NCBI GenBank assembly: GCA_030637065.1
Contig: DAOVVQ010000041.1
Location: 1-18,187 of the forward strand
Reading direction: 5' to 3'
Origin: Planctomycetota bacterium
GTDB lineage: Bacteria; Planctomycetota; Phycisphaerae; Sedimentisphaerales; Anaerohalosphaeraceae
Length of the DNA stretch: 18,187 bases
Position numbers and translations under genes: made by a program. Positions 1 to 6,864 of the stretch are shown here, piece after piece. The notes beneath the pieces were generated by a model. That model worked only from the letters and a program-made list of their open reading frames with translations. It had not been told where the DNA came from and searched no databases. How positions within the stretch are numbered: the first letter of the stretch is position 1; the number at the start of each line of letters is the position of its first letter.

Positions 1-368
1 CCTAAGCCCTCGGAGACGATAAGATTGACCAGATCGTCGGCATACGGCAGCCCGGCAGCGGCGAATTCTTCGACCGAGACCTTGCCGTACAGACCCTGCG
101 AATGAATATACCTGCGGGCAATAGCAACGTTCCCGCTATCTGCATCGAGGCCGTGGACAACGTAACTGTCATTGGCTCGCAACGCGGCGGTAAGCCTCCC
201 GTCGCCGCATCCGATATGAACGACCAATCCGCCCTTAACGCCTGTGGCATCGAGTATTCGCTGAGCTTCACTATCGGCGCCTGCGGCACGATCTGCGCAG
301 AACAGGCTTAAACCACAGATAACCAACATCAACAACATCTTTCGCCCACCAAACGATCCACCGATCAT
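1..368 (-). CDS. Methyltransferase-like/PQQ beta-propeller protein, paralog E (N-terminus only)
   Basis: This is the N-terminal part (about 122 residues) of a fifth paralog; it runs off the left edge. The ATG at 366-368 follows an AAGGAG ribosome site at 376-381 with 7-nt spacing. Residues 10-30 form a signal peptide (RKMLLMLVICGLSLFCADRA). Residues 43-60 carry the family's GVKGGLVVHIGCGDGRLT, a SAM-binding motif I, followed by HGLDADSGN and LPYADDLVNLIVSE as in the full-length copies. It lies 33 bp downstream of paralog D. By eye, its DNA over the motif-I region differs from D at only about 13 of 113 positions, so D and E look like the youngest duplicate pair. A second Met at residue 11 could also start the protein, but the ribosome site favours the first. 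Its function is unknown; a propeller C-terminus is presumed beyond the window. Confidence 0.85.
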   Translation of the reverse strand, partial: MIGGSFGGRKMLLMLVICGLSLFCADRAAGADSEAQRILDATGVKGGLVVHIGCGDGRLTAALRANDSYVVHGLDADSGNVAIARRYIHSQGLYGKVSVEEFAAAGLPYADDLVNLIVSEGL

Positions 369-401
369 ATTCGCACTCCTTAATTTGTTCATATTATTTA
401 G

Positions 402-1238
402 TTACCGCTTATCTGCAAAACATATTATCCCGCCGTCCATCGTCGAGATCAGCAGACGACCTTCGGCTGCCGCCATCGAGTCCCAGACGGGAGGAGAGTT
501 CAGTTTTATCTCGGAAAGTTTCTCTCCGCCGGTCGCATCGAAAACGGCAAGTATGCCGCCTTTTCTGCCCTCCCACGCGCCGTATGGGTCATCAGGGTCG
601 GCGATATCGGGCGAGCCTGCGACGAACAACTTATCGCCGGCGCGGATCATCGCCGTAATCCGGATCGGGACATGTTTCTGCCAGACGATATTTTTGCCGG
701 ATTTTCCGCCGGATTTTGCCCTTTGGTCAGCCGACTGCGAAAGCCGGTAGCATGTCAGCCGATAGCCCCGCCCGCCGGGCTCGAAGACGGCGTTGCGAGT
801 ACTTGAACCGTAGCTCTCCACGCCGTAGGCTAAGTCGCCGCCGGCAATCATGACCCCCGTATTCTTGATATTATCAATATTCCAGTATGTCCGGTTGAAC
901 CAGCTCGAATCGAGATAGCCGGCTGTGCTGTAAAGACGGCGGGCGGCGGGCTTGCCCGTTGACGATATCTGCATGTGCCGGATAAATACGTTTGACCCGT
1001 CCGTTGAGGCAATGTCATTCAGCAGGCCGGACATCGTATGGCCCTCGGTTTCAAGTATCATCTTTCCCGTGTCGGGGTCGGGGCTGTAAACGGTCTGTCG
1101 CTCAAGCACACGCCCGGTTGCGGGGTCAAGAGCAAAAACGTAAATTCCGCCGTCCATAAAGGACGACCGCCCCGCTGCGAACCAGCATTTGTCATCGCAG
1201 ATCAGTACCGAACCGGATACCGGCCAGGCCGATTCCAA
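402..1238 (-). CDS. Paralog D, C-terminal fragment (second beta-propeller) after an in-frame TGA
   Basis: This is the rest of paralog D, in the same frame as the upstream 783-residue piece and separated from it by one TGA codon (1242-1244). As a stand-alone ORF it could start at the TTG at 1236-1238 (MESAWPVSGS...), but I see no convincing ribosome site there and the paralogs read straight through this point, so it is best treated as part of D. It holds the last blades of propeller 2, including ALDPATGRVLERQT and IRITAMIRAGDKLFVAGSPD, and the family C-terminus (LSEIKLNSPPVWDSMAAAEG, then a final cysteine-containing strand). It is open for 278 codons and ends in TAA 33 bp before paralog E. Adding both parts plus one residue gives 1062, matching paralogs B (1059) and C (1066). 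It may be a pseudogene remnant, a readthrough product or an assembly error. Confidence 0.75.
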   Translation of the reverse strand: MESAWPVSGSVLICDDKCWFAAGRSSFMDGGIYVFALDPATGRVLERQTVYSPDPDTGKMILETEGHTMSGLLNDIASTDGSNVFIRHMQISSTGKPAARRLYSTAGYLDSSWFNRTYWNIDNIKNTGVMIAGGDLAYGVESYGSSTRNAVFEPGGRGYRLTCYRLSQSADQRAKSGGKSGKNIVWQKHVPIRITAMIRAGDKLFVAGSPDIADPDDPYGAWEGRKGGILAVFDATGGEKLSEIKLNSPPVWDSMAAAEGRLLISTMDGGIICFADKR

Positions 1239-1241
1239 CTG

Positions 1242-1244
1242 TCA
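1242..1244 (-). other. In-frame TGA replacing a conserved Gly codon in paralog D
   Basis: The paralogs read GQLESAWPV (C), GQVESVWPV (B) and GQCESVWPV (A) here; D reads stop-QLESAWPV in the same frame. The corresponding codons are GGC in B and C and GGG in A, so a GGA to TGA single-base change in D is the simplest explanation. TGA is an ordinary stop for other genes here (GH95 and both sulfatases end in TGA), which argues against a genome-wide TGA reassignment. A sequencing or assembly error remains possible. Confidence 0.8.
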
Positions 1245-3593
1245 CAGAGCCATCACGCGGCGGTCCTCGGGCGCAGCCCTAAGCCGCCAGATAAGCGTTC
1301 CATCCGACATCCTCAAACAATAGACCCAGCCGTCGGCGGACCCGAAGATCGCCATGCCTTTGTAAACCGTCGGCGGCGAGTCCACACGCCCCCCAGCCGT
1401 ATATTGCCAGACACCCTCGCCGCTGTCATCATCGAAAGCGTACACCGTATGGCCGTCAATATCCGCTGCGAGCACCTTGCCCTCGGCGGCTGTGACGCCG
1501 CTTAGCCGCCCGCTGGGCTTAGCCGTCCAAAGTTTATCCAGCTTAGCCGAGACAGTCGCCCGCGTTGTCCCGCTACGCATACCGTCATGACGATACGTCG
1601 GCCAGGACTCTTCATTTGATATTTGATATTTGATATTTGATATTTTGTTGTATGCCGGGCCCTTCTCGAATGGGTGGCTGGGTAGCTTTTGTGGGTTTTG
1701 CCTTTGGGCTGACAGGGCGTTGAATCCTGTCAGCTTCGCCTCGATGTAGCAACTGCATGGGTGCGGTGCTACATATAGCAGGCCGTTGCAGGGCAGGTTA
1801 CCCAGGAGGCAGCCGCTGCGAACCCAGTGGTTTACGTAATTTTCGCCGGACTCAAGGTCGACAAACTCGACACCTCGCCGCGACGCCATTAGGAACCGCT
1901 CGGTGATCTTGTTGCGATAGCAGCGGTGGTGGTGGCCCGCGTTAAACACGTCCTTAGTCGCAATGCGTTTTCGCCTGCTGCCGGTTCTGAGGTCCAGGGC
2001 CTGTATAGAATAATCGACCTCAGCGGGATTTACCGCACGGACGCCATTTCTCCATGCCTTCGAAAACTCGGCGGGGACGTTTTCGTGGAGCCAAACGAGG
2101 TCATCGATAACAAAAACATCCGGCGGCGTGCAGTGCCCCCATCCGCCGTAAGGATGGTTCCACATCATTTTACCGCTTTTGGCGTCAAAGGCGTAGATCG
2201 TTCCGGGCATCGTGTGATAAGTGTGCGGCGCGTTCGGTTCCGGCTGGGCCAAAAGCACTACGCCGTCGTGATAGACCAGTACCGCCAGACGATACTCGAA
2301 TACACCGGCAAAACCGATATCCTTGACGGCATGTTCGGCGAGCGCGGGCCGATCGATCTTCCAGAGTATCTCGCCCGAATCCAGCGACAGGCTGACCAGC
2401 GACTCTTCCGTCAGCCCGAATATATGCCCATCGCCTGCGGCCAGTTCCAGCCGCCCGGACGGATCCTGCGCTTTCGTTGCCCATATCCCGGTGAAAGTGC
2501 CCTTTTTCCAGAGCAGCCGCCCGGTCTTTAAGTCAATTCCGCAGATATACTTTTTCGTCGAACGCCGGCCATCATCATCGCGTTGGTTGAGCGTAACGAC
2601 CAACCGCCCATCAACGACAAGCAGCTCATCTGCCCCAGCCGTCTCCGGATACACCTTGCGTGTCTGACCGGTAGCGGCATCAACGGCTGTTACGGGCGCA
2701 TCGGCACCTAACGTTACATAGACGGTATCGCCAACGGCGACGATCCGTTTGCCCACATGCGGCGGCATGGTAAATCGCCCCGTAGTGTCCTTATTGCCCG
2801 CATCAGGCATTGTACTGAAGCTGTGTGAGCCCCACTGATCGATCGCCCGCTTCCAGAGCAGCACGCCACTGAAGGCGTCCCGTGCAGTCAAAACCCAATT
2901 GTCCGGAACAGCTCCATCGACGCCAGTGAGAGTTTCATCGCAGATATAGAAGAGGCGCCCCTTCGCTGAGACCATCGCGCTTACACTGGGCGTCCATCCG
3001 TGACTGCGGGCCCAGAGCGGCGCCGCCGTCCATTGCAGATGCCGCGGCGGACCGACGACCGTATCCTTTGCGACGGCATTATTGCCCGCATCGTGGAGGT
3101 GATGTGTCCACTCATCGATCTCGGCGGGAACGGGTTTAACTTCTTTCACCCAGCGGCGACCCTTCTTTATGTAAGCTGCCCCGCCAGGAGACAAAACCCG
3201 CATCAATTCGTCAATGGAAACGGCACCGGAATCCTCTGCCACAATGAGATTGACCAGGTTATCTGCGTACGGAAGGCTCCGGCTGCGGAGCTTATCAATG
3301 CTGATTTTGCCGTAAACGCCAAGCGATTTAATATACTCACGCGCCTTTTCGACGTTCCCGGCATCGGAATCGAGACCGTGGACAACATAACGGTCATTGG
3401 CTCGCAAACCGGCGGTAAGCCTCCCATCGCCACATCCGATATGAACGATCAATCCGCCCTTAACACCGGTTGCCTCCATGATTGCAGCAGCCTGTTTGGC
3501 TGGGCCTGTCCGGGGCTCGGCAAATGTCAATTGACCGGCGAACATTAGAGCAAGCAAACAAGACGCTATCCTCTTTAATACATTGTATAGCAC
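1242..3593 (-). CDS. Methyltransferase-like/PQQ beta-propeller protein, paralog D, truncated by in-frame TGA
   Basis: This is an exported paralog of 783 residues before the TGA. The start is GTG at 3591-3593, supported by an AGGGAGA ribosome site (3600-3606) 6 nt upstream. Residues 7-25 are a signal peptide (KRIASCLLALMFAGQLTFA). Residues 43-60 carry motif I (GVKGGLIVHIGCGDGRLT), and the methyltransferase-like fold runs to about residue 150, ending near GRRWVKEVKP. EWTHHLHDAGNNAVAKD then leads into propeller 1, with PQQ-type repeats such as GIDLKTGRLLWKKG and AFDAKSGKMMWNHP. HHHRCYR starts at residue 554, and the matching Cys residues follow at the family spacing. The linker at about 650-660 (NKISNIKYQISNEES) is encoded by four perfect 7-nt repeats. 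Propeller 2 begins at WPTYRHDGMRSG and breaks off at RRVMAL. Its biochemical function is unknown. Confidence 0.85.
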   Translation of the reverse strand: MLYNVLKRIASCLLALMFAGQLTFAEPRTGPAKQAAAIMEATGVKGGLIVHIGCGDGRLTAGLRANDRYVVHGLDSDAGNVEKAREYIKSLGVYGKISIDKLRSRSLPYADNLVNLIVAEDSGAVSIDELMRVLSPGGAAYIKKGRRWVKEVKPVPAEIDEWTHHLHDAGNNAVAKDTVVGPPRHLQWTAAPLWARSHGWTPSVSAMVSAKGRLFYICDETLTGVDGAVPDNWVLTARDAFSGVLLWKRAIDQWGSHSFSTMPDAGNKDTTGRFTMPPHVGKRIVAVGDTVYVTLGADAPVTAVDAATGQTRKVYPETAGADELLVVDGRLVVTLNQRDDDGRRSTKKYICGIDLKTGRLLWKKGTFTGIWATKAQDPSGRLELAAGDGHIFGLTEESLVSLSLDSGEILWKIDRPALAEHAVKDIGFAGVFEYRLAVLVYHDGVVLLAQPEPNAPHTYHTMPGTIYAFDAKSGKMMWNHPYGGWGHCTPPDVFVIDDLVWLHENVPAEFSKAWRNGVRAVNPAEVDYSIQALDLRTGSRRKRIATKDVFNAGHHHRCYRNKITERFLMASRRGVEFVDLESGENYVNHWVRSGCLLGNLPCNGLLYVAPHPCSCYIEAKLTGFNALSAQRQNPQKLPSHPFEKGPAYNKISNIKYQISNEESWPTYRHDGMRSGTTRATVSAKLDKLWTAKPSGRLSGVTAAEGKVLAADIDGHTVYAFDDDSGEGVWQYTAGGRVDSPPTVYKGMAIFGSADGWVYCLRMSDGTLIWRLRAAPEDRRVMAL
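1614..1648 (-). repeat. In-frame heptanucleotide tandem repeat, paralog D linker
   Basis: Four perfect copies of ATCAAAT (minus strand; ATTTGAT on plus, 1614-1641) are followed by a diverged fifth unit. They lie inside the coding frame between the two propellers and translate as KISNIKYQISN. The tract is much richer in A/T than the flanking coding DNA. Equivalent tracts sit at the same linker in paralogs B and C. Confidence 0.9.
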
Positions 3594-3599
3594 TCAAAG

Positions 3600-3606
3600 T
3601 CTCCCT
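3600..3606 (-). promoter_or_regulatory. Ribosome binding site deciding the GTG start of paralog D
   Basis: AGGGAGA on the minus strand lies 6 nt before GTG (3591-3593). No ATG is placed as well and still leaves a full signal peptide, so the GTG start is preferred. Confidence 0.65.
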
Positions 3607-3630
3607 GATTCTATAATTCTTTGATTCTTT
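3607..3630 (-). repeat. Three degenerate 8-nt repeats in the C/D spacer
   Basis: On the minus strand the spacer reads AAAGAATC, AAAGAATT, ATAGAATC in tandem. It begins in the stop region of paralog C and ends just before the ribosome site of D. It resembles the heptamer tracts in base composition but has period 8. Its function is unknown, and it may be chance in an A-rich spacer. Confidence 0.5.
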
Positions 3631-6600
3631 ACTCACCCATGCACACGACCCTGCCGTCTTCCAGCGTGATCAGCAGCTTTCCGTCGGCGGCTATCATACC
3701 ATCGAATGCAGGCGGGGTATTGAGTTTGATCTCCGACAACTGCTTGCCGTTTTTCGCGGATACCGCCCGGAGCAATGCACCCTTTCGGCCTTGAAAAGCC
3801 GCGTACGGGTCCTTTTTGTCGAGCACATCCGGAGGGCCCGCAACAAAAAGCGTATCACCGGCCTTGACCATCGCACGAACACGGATCGGCAACCACTCCA
3901 TCCATTTAGGCGCCTGGGTCCTCGTAAAGCCAACGCCCTTATCCTTATTATAGGCCACTTCGGTGATATCCATCTTGCCCGTAAAGCCAACCTTCGGCAT
4001 CCACTCGACGGCCTCGCTCGTACCTTCGGCGCCGAGCAACTGCGGCTCAGCCGTATTGTTATCGGCATACAACAGATAGCCTGTCGTCTGAGGAAAGAAC
4101 ATCGGCGTGTGAACGTTTCGCTGGGTATAAGCCTTCAGCGCGTAAGTTTGCTCGTCGTCAAAGACTATGATCTGGCCGCTCTTTGGACCCTGATTACTCA
4201 GATTAAAGCCGGGCCACTGTTTGGAATACGACCAGAAGGCACGGTTATACCACTCGTCATCCAGCAGGCTCGACGTCGAGAACAGATGCAGCCCGACCCT
4301 CTGGCTGCCCATAATGCCAAGGGTCGTATTTTCCTCGCGATTGAGCTTGTTGTCGAACTGGACCTGCCGCATGTAAACCTTTTCGCCGTCGCCGACGAGG
4401 ACCTCGCACCTTGCCCCCTCGACCCAAAAGCACCGACCGGGCCCTTCCTCAAGATCGGGTTCGGGACCGTAAACGTTGGCCTTATGCAGCATCTTTCCCG
4501 TCGCCGGGTCGAGACCGTAAACGTATATTCCGCCGTCGAGAAACGATGACCGGCCCGCTGAGACGTACGCGACGCCCTTCTGGATGAGGACCGTACCGTG
4601 CACCGGCCAGGCCGATTCGAGCTGGCCGAACGCCCCTACCCTTCTATCCTCCGGTGCCGCCCGGAAACGCCAGGCGAGCGCACCATCGGAGATCCGCAAA
4701 CAATACACCCAGCCGTCCGCACTGCCGAAAAGAACCGTGCCGTTATGGATCGTAGGAGCCGAATCGATCCGACCCGCCGCCGTAAAGCTCCAAAGATCGG
4801 CGCCGTTTCGGGAATTCAGGGCAAAAACGGTATGCTCGTCGATCGCGGCAATAACAACCTTGCCATCGGCAGCAACAGCCTGAGTGAGCCTCTCGCCCAA
4901 TTTCCTCTCCCAGAGCATTCTGACATCCGCCGATACCGACGACGGCGTCGAACCGCTTCTCGCCGCATCGTGACGGTACGTCGGCCAACCATTTTGATTT
5001 ACTATTTTCGATTTACTATTTACTATTTTGTTGTAGGCTGGGCCTTTCTCCGTTGGGTTGGCTTTTTTGCTTAGGTGCTGCTTCTTCGGGACTTCGGCGG
5101 CGGATACCGCGTTAAAGCCGAGCAGCTTGGAGCCCGCCTCGCAGAAGCACTGGTCGGACGGCACGTAGAGCAATCCGTTAGCGGGCATGATGCCGTACTT
5201 GCAGACGCCCCTGAGCCAGTTGTTGCGGGAATTTTCGCCGCCATCGATATTGATAAACTCGATCCCTTCCTTGGCTGTCATGATGTAATTCGGCGTCGCC
5301 TTCCCGCGATAACAGCGGTGGTGATGGCCCTCGCTGTGGAGATTCTCGATCGAGACTTCCTTCGCGATCTCGCCCGTCTTTATATCGTAACCAACGCCGC
5401 TGATCCCCCGCCAGATAACGCCGTCAATGACATACGTATCCTCCGAGGCCGCCCCCTTCTCGCTGGGCGCATCTACCCTGTAGAGTTTATCACCCGTCCG
5501 CGCATCGAAGGCCTCGATAAAATTCGAGCCGCTAAGAACCACAACCCCGTCAGAGACAACAAACGTGCCCGACTGACCCAGAGAGGTCCTGCCCGTCGCC
5601 TTTTTGGCCATCGTCTTGTCCGGCTGGCTGGACCTTCGCCACACATCGGCCCCCGTCTTAAGGTCAAGGCAAACCACATTTGTGCGGTTATAGTAAAACA
5701 GCCTGTCCCCTTCGATCGCCGGCGAAAGCGACTGGACGCTTGCCTCCGGTCTTTCCCAGAGCACCTTGCCGGTCTTAGGATCGACCGCGGCAAAGGAAGC
5801 CTCGACGGGCCTGCCGCGCCTCTTTGCACCATCCTGCGTAACGTCCTTGATACGAACCACTACGATACCGTCGCTGGAGAGTATCTCGTCGGCGCCTTCC
5901 GTTCCCCTGACCGTCCTGATAACATCGCCGGTCGCGGCATCGAGGATACTAAGCGGGGCGTTATAGCCCAACGTAACATAGACACGATCACCGTCGGCAA
6001 CCAGTCGGCGCGTAAGCGACCTGGGTATATTTCCCCGCTGACCCCGAAGTTCCGTCCAGTCTTCACCGGCAAGCTGGTCATACTTCCACTGCGGCCAGCC
6101 CCACTCGTTCATCGGCCTTTTCCATAACAGCACGCCATTGAAAGCGTCGCGGGCGATCAGCGACCACCGCTCAGGCAGCCTCTCGTCGGTTATCCCGATA
6201 ACCCCCTCATCGAAAATATAGAACACCCGCCCCTTGGCAGTAACAACCGAGCTTATCCCGGAATCGATCTCGTGACTTCTAAGCCAAAGCGGTTTCGACA
6301 CCCACTGCATCCTCCGCGGAGGACCGACAAGCTCGTCATCGGCAACGGCATTATTGCTGGCATCATGAAGATAGTGCGTCCATTCGTCGATATTGTCGGG
6401 GCGAGGTTTTTGCACGCGTTTCCACCGGCGGCCGCTCCTGGTCAGAACCACGCCATCGGGAGCAACCACACGCATCATCTCATCGCGAGACAGCCCCGAG
6501 GCATCTTCGACCACCAACAGGTTTACAAGACCGTCGGTATAAGGCAGCTTTTTGCCGTCATACTTTTCAACGGAAACACTGCCGTACAACCCGAGCCCCT

Positions 6601-6829
6601 TGATATGGGTGCGTGCAGCGGCTATTTCACCGGCGTTGGTATCGAGACCATGCACAAGGTAACTTTCATTGGCACGCAGTTTCGCGGTCGTCTCCCCGTC
6701 GCCACAGCCGACATGAACCACCAGCCCGCCCTTTACCCCAGCCGTCTTCAGGATTTCGGACCCCGATGCGCCAAAAGCCAACCCACCCGCTGTCATCACA
6801 ATGCACAAAATAAAAGCTATCCGTTTCAT
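3629..6829 (-). CDS. Exported methyltransferase-like/double PQQ beta-propeller protein, paralog C
   Basis: This is a complete 1066-residue paralog. The ATG at 6827-6829 follows AAAGGTGA at 5-nt spacing. Residues 2-21 are a signal peptide (KRIAFILCIVMTAGGLAFGA). Residues 31-48 (GVKGGLVVHVGCGDGETT) form the SAM-binding loop; HGLDTNAG and the LVNLLVVEDASG strand follow, and the domain ends near GRRWKRVQKP (about 142). EWTHYLHDASNNAVADD (149-165) precedes propeller 1, which has repeats such as AVDPKTGKVLWERP and CLDLKTGADVWRRS. HHHRCYR begins at residue 502; further Cys residues fall at +41, +59 and +61 from the first His. The linker at about 600-612 comes from a heptamer tract, then propeller 2 starts at WPTYRHDAARSGST and runs to the C-terminus. 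It lies 35 bp from B and 35 bp from D. No enzyme activity can be assigned; the repeats resemble BamB/PQQ_2 propellers, and whether PQQ is bound is unknown. Confidence 0.9.
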   Translation of the reverse strand: MKRIAFILCIVMTAGGLAFGASGSEILKTAGVKGGLVVHVGCGDGETTAKLRANESYLVHGLDTNAGEIAAARTHIKGLGLYGSVSVEKYDGKKLPYTDGLVNLLVVEDASGLSRDEMMRVVAPDGVVLTRSGRRWKRVQKPRPDNIDEWTHYLHDASNNAVADDELVGPPRRMQWVSKPLWLRSHEIDSGISSVVTAKGRVFYIFDEGVIGITDERLPERWSLIARDAFNGVLLWKRPMNEWGWPQWKYDQLAGEDWTELRGQRGNIPRSLTRRLVADGDRVYVTLGYNAPLSILDAATGDVIRTVRGTEGADEILSSDGIVVVRIKDVTQDGAKRRGRPVEASFAAVDPKTGKVLWERPEASVQSLSPAIEGDRLFYYNRTNVVCLDLKTGADVWRRSSQPDKTMAKKATGRTSLGQSGTFVVSDGVVVLSGSNFIEAFDARTGDKLYRVDAPSEKGAASEDTYVIDGVIWRGISGVGYDIKTGEIAKEVSIENLHSEGHHHRCYRGKATPNYIMTAKEGIEFINIDGGENSRNNWLRGVCKYGIMPANGLLYVPSDQCFCEAGSKLLGFNAVSAAEVPKKQHLSKKANPTEKGPAYNKIVNSKSKIVNQNGWPTYRHDAARSGSTPSSVSADVRMLWERKLGERLTQAVAADGKVVIAAIDEHTVFALNSRNGADLWSFTAAGRIDSAPTIHNGTVLFGSADGWVYCLRISDGALAWRFRAAPEDRRVGAFGQLESAWPVHGTVLIQKGVAYVSAGRSSFLDGGIYVYGLDPATGKMLHKANVYGPEPDLEEGPGRCFWVEGARCEVLVGDGEKVYMRQVQFDNKLNREENTTLGIMGSQRVGLHLFSTSSLLDDEWYNRAFWSYSKQWPGFNLSNQGPKSGQIIVFDDEQTYALKAYTQRNVHTPMFFPQTTGYLLYADNNTAEPQLLGAEGTSEAVEWMPKVGFTGKMDITEVAYNKDKGVGFTRTQAPKWMEWLPIRVRAMVKAGDTLFVAGPPDVLDKKDPYAAFQGRKGALLRAVSAKNGKQLSEIKLNTPPAFDGMIAADGKLLITLEDGRVVCMGE
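4994..5028 (-). repeat. In-frame heptanucleotide tandem repeat, paralog C linker
   Basis: Five 7-nt units read on plus as TTGATTT, ACTATTT, TCGATTT, ACTATTT, ACTATTT. They lie in the coding frame at the propeller 1/propeller 2 linker. The 21-nt superperiod gives a 7-residue repeat, KIVNSKS/KIVNQNG. Three units are identical to units in paralog B. Confidence 0.9.
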
Positions 6830-6864
6830 TTGTCACCTTTCATCAAAAACACGTCACATTCAGG

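Noticed and set aside
2..289. 95-codon minus-strand frame at the left edge
   Set aside because: It is an out-of-frame shadow. The true frame is the one giving GVKGGLVVHIGCGDGRLT from the ATG at 366-368.
402..1238. Independent small gene starting at TTG
   Set aside because: It is in frame with the preceding ORF, aligns continuously with the paralogs across the TGA, and has no convincing ribosome site or signal peptide. It is listed only as the C-terminal part of paralog D.
1242..1244. Selenocysteine codon or genome-wide UGA=Gly code
   Set aside because: The site aligns with Gly in paralogs A, B and C, not with Cys or Sec. GH95 and both sulfatases end normally in TGA, and reassigning it would fuse GH95 to paralog B.
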